From Caulobacteraceae bacterium UBA3198 (GTDB lineage Bacteria > Pseudomonadota > Alphaproteobacteria > Caulobacterales > Caulobacteraceae): 64,000 nt of DNA. Positions 60,908 through 64,000 of the stretch are shown in pieces. The notes under the pieces were generated by a model. The model ran no database searches and had not been told where the DNA came from. It was given only the letters and a program-made list of their open reading frames with translations. A program made the translations under genes and the position numbers. Location: positions 124,001-188,000 of the forward strand of contig DEWY01000006.1 in NCBI GenBank assembly GCA_002363865.1, in the 5' to 3' direction. Each line of letters opens with the position of its first letter. The stretch's first letter is position 1.

Positions 60908-60972
60908 GGCGGCCGGGTCTCTCTCTTACGGAAGCTGATTGACAGCGGTGCTACACGAGAGCGCGCGCTGGC

Positions 60973-62031
60973 TCAAGACGGCCAGGTCTTCAACAGCGTG
61001 CGCAGGGCGGCCACCAGGGCCAGGGGCTGGTCGACCATCACGTGATGGTTGGCCTCAGGGATGGCGATCTCGATCATGTCGGCCGGCAGGGGATTGGGGC
61101 GGCTGTCCTCACGCCTGGCGATGACCGGGGACTGCGCGCCGTGGATATGGGCTACGGGCACCTCGACCTTGGGCGGCCCATCGGTGACCAGCGCGTTCAT
61201 GGCGCTGCGGTCGAGCTTGTTCCACATGGCCGGGTCGAACATCCAGGTCCAGCCTTCGCCGGACCCGTCCTCGAGCGGCGCGCGCTTGAGGGACTTGCGC
61301 GCGATGAAGTCGGCGACGAACAGGTGGCCAGCCGCCTGGGGGGGCATGAAGCGGAAGCGGGCGAGCGCCTGCTCCAGGCTGGCGTAAACCCGCTTGGGCC
61401 GGTCGGCGGTGGGGATGTTGCGCACCTGCTCCATGCGGCGCTCCATCTCCTCGCGCTCCTTGGGCGGCGGACCGCCGAAGCCGGTGTCGACCAGGACGGC
61501 GGCGGCCATGCGCTCGGGGTGCCGGCTGGCGGCGTAGAAGACCTGCGAGCCGCCAAAGGAGTGGCCGATATAGATGGGCTTGCGGCCGCCCTCATAGAGG
61601 CCCGTGGCTTGCGCCACGGCTTCGGCGTCCTCGGCGAAATCCTGGAAGGCGTAGGTTTCGCGCCAGTCGGACGCGCCCATGCCGGCCAGCGACATGGAGG
61701 CCACCCGGTAGTCCTCGGCCAGATAGGGAGCGATGAAGCTCCACCAGTCGGCGTGGGCGCTATTGCCATGCACCAGCAGCAGGCCAGGCTTGCCTACCTC
61801 GCCCCAGGTCAGCACCTCGATCTGGGTGCCGAGGGAGGTGACGAAGCTGCGCTGCGGCTCCTTGGCGATGACCGCCTCGAACCAGGCCGGAGCCGGCGGC
61901 TTCTCGCCCTTGAACGGGGCCAGCGGGGCCTGGATTTCCGGCGGCAGTTCGCCGGGCTTGGACGGGACGGGGCGGTCGTCATCGAACTCGGCGGTGGCGA
62001 CGGCGGGGGTGGTCTTGCTTTGGTCGGTCAT
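60973..62031 (-). CDS. Alpha/beta hydrolase
   Basis: The 352-residue protein has an N-terminal Pro-rich extension (about 1-60) and then the hydrolase fold: LLVHGNSAHADWW, nucleophile elbow GHSFGGSQV, HIHGAQSPV and catalytic His in EANHHVMVDQP. It would be an esterase or epoxide-hydrolase-like enzyme. The gene follows a PaaI-type thioesterase with four bases between, so both probably act on related acyl substrates. Confidence 0.9.
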   Translation of the reverse strand: MTDQSKTTPAVATAEFDDDRPVPSKPGELPPEIQAPLAPFKGEKPPAPAWFEAVIAKEPQRSFVTSLGTQIEVLTWGEVGKPGLLLVHGNSAHADWWSFIAPYLAEDYRVASMSLAGMGASDWRETYAFQDFAEDAEAVAQATGLYEGGRKPIYIGHSFGGSQVFYAASRHPERMAAAVLVDTGFGGPPPKEREEMERRMEQVRNIPTADRPKRVYASLEQALARFRFMPPQAAGHLFVADFIARKSLKRAPLEDGSGEGWTWMFDPAMWNKLDRSAMNALVTDGPPKVEVPVAHIHGAQSPVIARREDSRPNPLPADMIEIAIPEANHHVMVDQPLALVAALRTLLKTWPS

Positions 62032-62035
62032 GGGT

Positions 62036-62506
62036 TCAGGCCTGCCGCGCCTGGCGATCGCCCGGCGTCCGCTTGATGTTACGCAGGCCCTTGAAGACGC
62101 CGGAGCCGGTCATCAGCAGCCGATCGCCGCACCAGATCTTGCCCCGCACGGTGAAGATGTCGTCCTGCTCGGAGACGATCTCGCTGCCGCCTTCGACCCA
62201 GTCGCCCATCTGGGCGCCGGAGAGGAAGTCGGTGGTCAGGCGCACGGTGACCCAGCCGATTTCCCGCTGGTTGGAGATCACCCGGCCCCAGGCCATGTCG
62301 GCGAAGCTCATCAGCATGCCGCCGTGGCAGTTGTTCATGCCGTTGGCGTGATGCTCCTCCACCCGGAAGGCCATGATCTCGTTATTGGCCTCGTCCCGCT
62401 TGGAATAGAAGGGGCCGACCGTGCGGCCAAAGCCGCGCTGCCAGAGGTTGATCACATAGCCGTCCGGAACGACGGCGGCCTGCAGGGGGGTCAGATCATC
62501 GGACAT
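62036..62506 (-). CDS. PaaI-family hot-dog thioesterase
   Basis: The 156-residue protein has the hot-dog core with NNCHGGMLMSFADMAWG (HGG loop and catalytic helix) and TVRLTTDFLSGAQMGDWVEG. Such enzymes hydrolyse aryl- or acyl-CoA. It is the first gene of a two-gene minus-strand unit with the hydrolase downstream. The 72-base gap before it has GTCATTTTTCAAACG, possibly part of its promoter. Confidence 0.92.
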   Translation of the reverse strand: MSDDLTPLQAAVVPDGYVINLWQRGFGRTVGPFYSKRDEANNEIMAFRVEEHHANGMNNCHGGMLMSFADMAWGRVISNQREIGWVTVRLTTDFLSGAQMGDWVEGGSEIVSEQDDIFTVRGKIWCGDRLLMTGSGVFKGLRNIKRTPGDRQARQA

Positions 62507-62578
62507 GCCCTGCTGACTAACGCCCGTTTGAAAAATGACAAGGCTTGAGGCGCGATTCGTCCCCGCGCCGCCGTCGGA

Positions 62579-64000
62579 TCAGACCAGGGCCTCGAACTCG
62601 TCCACCAGGCGTTCCAGCTGAGTCATGCCCGCCGCCCAGAAGGCCTTTTCCCGCGGGTTGAGGCCAAAGGGGGCGAGCGCCTCCACATAGGTTTTGGAGC
62701 CGCCGGCCGCCAGCAGGTCCTCATAGAGCGGCGCGAAGCCCTGCGGATCCTCCCGGCGCTTCTCCATCAGGCCGCGCACCAGCAGGTCGCCGAAGGCGTA
62801 GGCGTAGACATAGAAGGGGGCATGGACGAAGTGGCTGACATAGGCCCAGTAGTGCTCATAGCCGGCGTTCAGCTTGATGGCCGGCCCCAGGCTCTCGCCC
62901 ATCACCTCCATCCAGATGGCCGAAATCTCCTCGGCGGAGACCTCGCCCTGCTGGCGGGCGGCGTGGAAGGCCGTCTCGAACTTGTGGAAGGCGATCTGGC
63001 GGACCACCGTGTTCAGGCCGTCCTCGATCTTGCCGGCCAGCAGGCCGCGGCGCTCGGCGTCAGTGGCGCCCGCCAGGAGGCGCTCGAACACCAGGCCTTC
63101 GCCGAAGATCGAGGCGGTTTCGGCCAACGTCAGGGGCGTGTCGGCCAGCAGGGTGCCCAGGGGCGCGCACAGGGTCTGGTGGACCGCATGGCCGAGCTCG
63201 TGGGCCAGGGTGAGCACGTCGCGGCGCTCGCCCATATAGTTCATGAACACATAGGGGTGCCGGTCGGCGCTGACGGGATGGGAATAGGCGCCCGACTGCT
63301 TGCCGGCCCGCGGGCGGGCGTCGATCCAGGGCTCGGTGAAGAAGGTCTGGGCGGTGTCAGCGAACCGGGGCGCAAGCGCCGAGAAGGATTCCAGCACCAT
63401 CTCCTGGGCCTGAGGCCAGCTGTAGGTCCGGGGCGCCGCGGCGTCGAGGGGCGCATTGCGGTCCCAGTAGTCCAGGCTCTTGCGGCCCATGACCTTGGCC
63501 TTCAGGGCGTAATAGCGATGGCTGACGGCGGGATAGGCCTCGGTCACGGCCTCCACCAGGGCCTCGACGGCGTCGGCGTCAACCTCGTTGGCCAGGTGGC
63601 GGGAGGCCGCCGGGCTCGGATATTTCCGCCAGCGGTCATCCACCTGCTTTTCGTAGGCCAGGGTGTTGAGGCAGAGCGCCAGGGTCGAGGTCCGCGCCTC
63701 CAGCGCCTTGGCCAGCCCCTGGGCCGCCTGCTTGCGCCGCGCCCCGTCCGGATCGGACAGACGATTGAGGGTTTCGGGCAGGGTCAGGGTCTCGGAGCCC
63801 ACCTTGGCGGTCAGCTTGGCGAGCGTCTCGTCATAGAGGCGCACCCAGTTGGCCACCCCTGGCCCCCGGTCGATCATCAGGCGCTCAAGCTCGGCGCTCA
63901 GCTCGTGGGGCCGCGACAGGCGCACCCGGCGCAGCCAGGGCAGCCAGCGCCTAGCGGGCGCATGGGCGGCGAGGGCCGCGTCCAGCTCGGCCTCGTCCAG
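62579..64000 (-). CDS. pepF: M3-family oligoendopeptidase, PepF type (5' end cut by window)
   Basis: The zinc metallopeptidase has the active-site motif TLAHELGHAVHQ (HEXXH, codons near 63185-63205) and a downstream EGLVFER glutamate ligand, which is the M3 pattern of oligoendopeptidase F. It would degrade short peptides in the cytoplasm. The visible part is 473 codons; the frame stays open through the right end, so the GTG at 63925 is internal and the true start lies outside. M3B members are near 600 residues. Confidence 0.93.
   Translation of the reverse strand: MDEAELDAALAAHAPARRWLPWLRRVRLSRPHELSAELERLMIDRGPGVANWVRLYDETLAKLTAKVGSETLTLPETLNRLSDPDGARRKQAAQGLAKALEARTSTLALCLNTLAYEKQVDDRWRKYPSPAASRHLANEVDADAVEALVEAVTEAYPAVSHRYYALKAKVMGRKSLDYWDRNAPLDAAAPRTYSWPQAQEMVLESFSALAPRFADTAQTFFTEPWIDARPRAGKQSGAYSHPVSADRHPYVFMNYMGERRDVLTLAHELGHAVHQTLCAPLGTLLADTPLTLAETASIFGEGLVFERLLAGATDAERRGLLAGKIEDGLNTVVRQIAFHKFETAFHAARQQGEVSAEEISAIWMEVMGESLGPAIKLNAGYEHYWAYVSHFVHAPFYVYAYAFGDLLVRGLMEKRREDPQGFAPLYEDLLAAGGSKTYVEALAPFGLNPREKAFWAAGMTQLERLVDEFEALV

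Overview
The window is one contiguous stretch of a GC-rich (roughly 70%) alphaproteobacterial chromosome, most likely from the Caulobacteraceae (Caulobacter or Phenylobacterium). The main reason is the chemotaxis operon at the left end: its order cheA-cheW-cheR-cheB-cheY-cheD-cheU-cheY-cheE is, as I remember it, that of the major Caulobacter crescentus che cluster. A LexA box of the alphaproteobacterial direct-repeat type before ruvC, a three-gene proton-translocating transhydrogenase and an aa3-oxidase subunit IV fit the same group. Coding density is very high, many genes overlap by four bases, and no gap between genes exceeds about 220 bases. I see no rRNA, tRNA, CRISPR array, integrase or insertion sequence.

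Layout. 1-7051: chemotaxis operon, cut at its left end inside cheA. 7120-11575: minus-strand acyl-CoA/oxidation cluster (P450, phosphotransferase-like kinase, small helical protein, OB-fold protein, thiolase). 11763-13855: CrtC-like protein and an alpha/beta hydrolase. 13981-16342: MoxR ATPase plus CoxE-like VWA protein. 16350-18485: a two-gene minus-strand unit that looks like an orphan polymorphic toxin with its immunity protein; its centre is clearly AT-richer than the rest. 18626-21285: two-subunit molybdenum hydroxylase. 21363-23558: LemA and two TPM-domain proteins. 23643-26290: DsbA-fold isomerase, SDR, HxlR regulator and VOC protein. 26328-30112: heterodimeric ABC exporter. 30257-34046: flavoprotein, DUF1365, Cfa-type methyltransferase and DUF2177, a lipid-modification cluster. 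34266-38504: acyl-CoA ligase, then an aminotransferase and a nucleotide-sugar dehydrogenase. 38666-42424: thioesterase, patatin and two exported proteins of unknown role. 42610-45301: quinone-reductase-like enzyme, hydrolase and SDR. 45392-49670: yebC, mgtC-like, an RNase H-like protein and ruvCAB. 49684-55400: ybgC-tolQRAB-pal-cpoB. 55391-56668: tilS. 56672-60480: M23 peptidase and pntAA-pntAB-pntB. 60668-64000: oxidase subunit IV, hydrolase, PaaI thioesterase and an M3 oligopeptidase cut by the right end.

How the parts work together. The che genes form a complete excitation and adaptation set (kinase, coupling protein, methyltransferase, methylesterase, deamidase) with two response regulators and two poorly characterised proteins. 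The Tol-Pal block couples the inner membrane, periplasm and outer membrane during division. RuvABC processes recombination junctions and appears to be SOS-controlled. The many acyl-CoA ligases, thioesterases, SDRs, hydrolases and the P450 suggest an oligotroph that degrades lipids, steroids or aromatic compounds.

The strongest candidates for something undescribed are the toxin/immunity-like pair at 16350-18485 and the tail of the second chemotaxis response regulator (5973-6569), which carries an arginine-rich segment followed by a copy of the FliM-type CheY-binding peptide motif.
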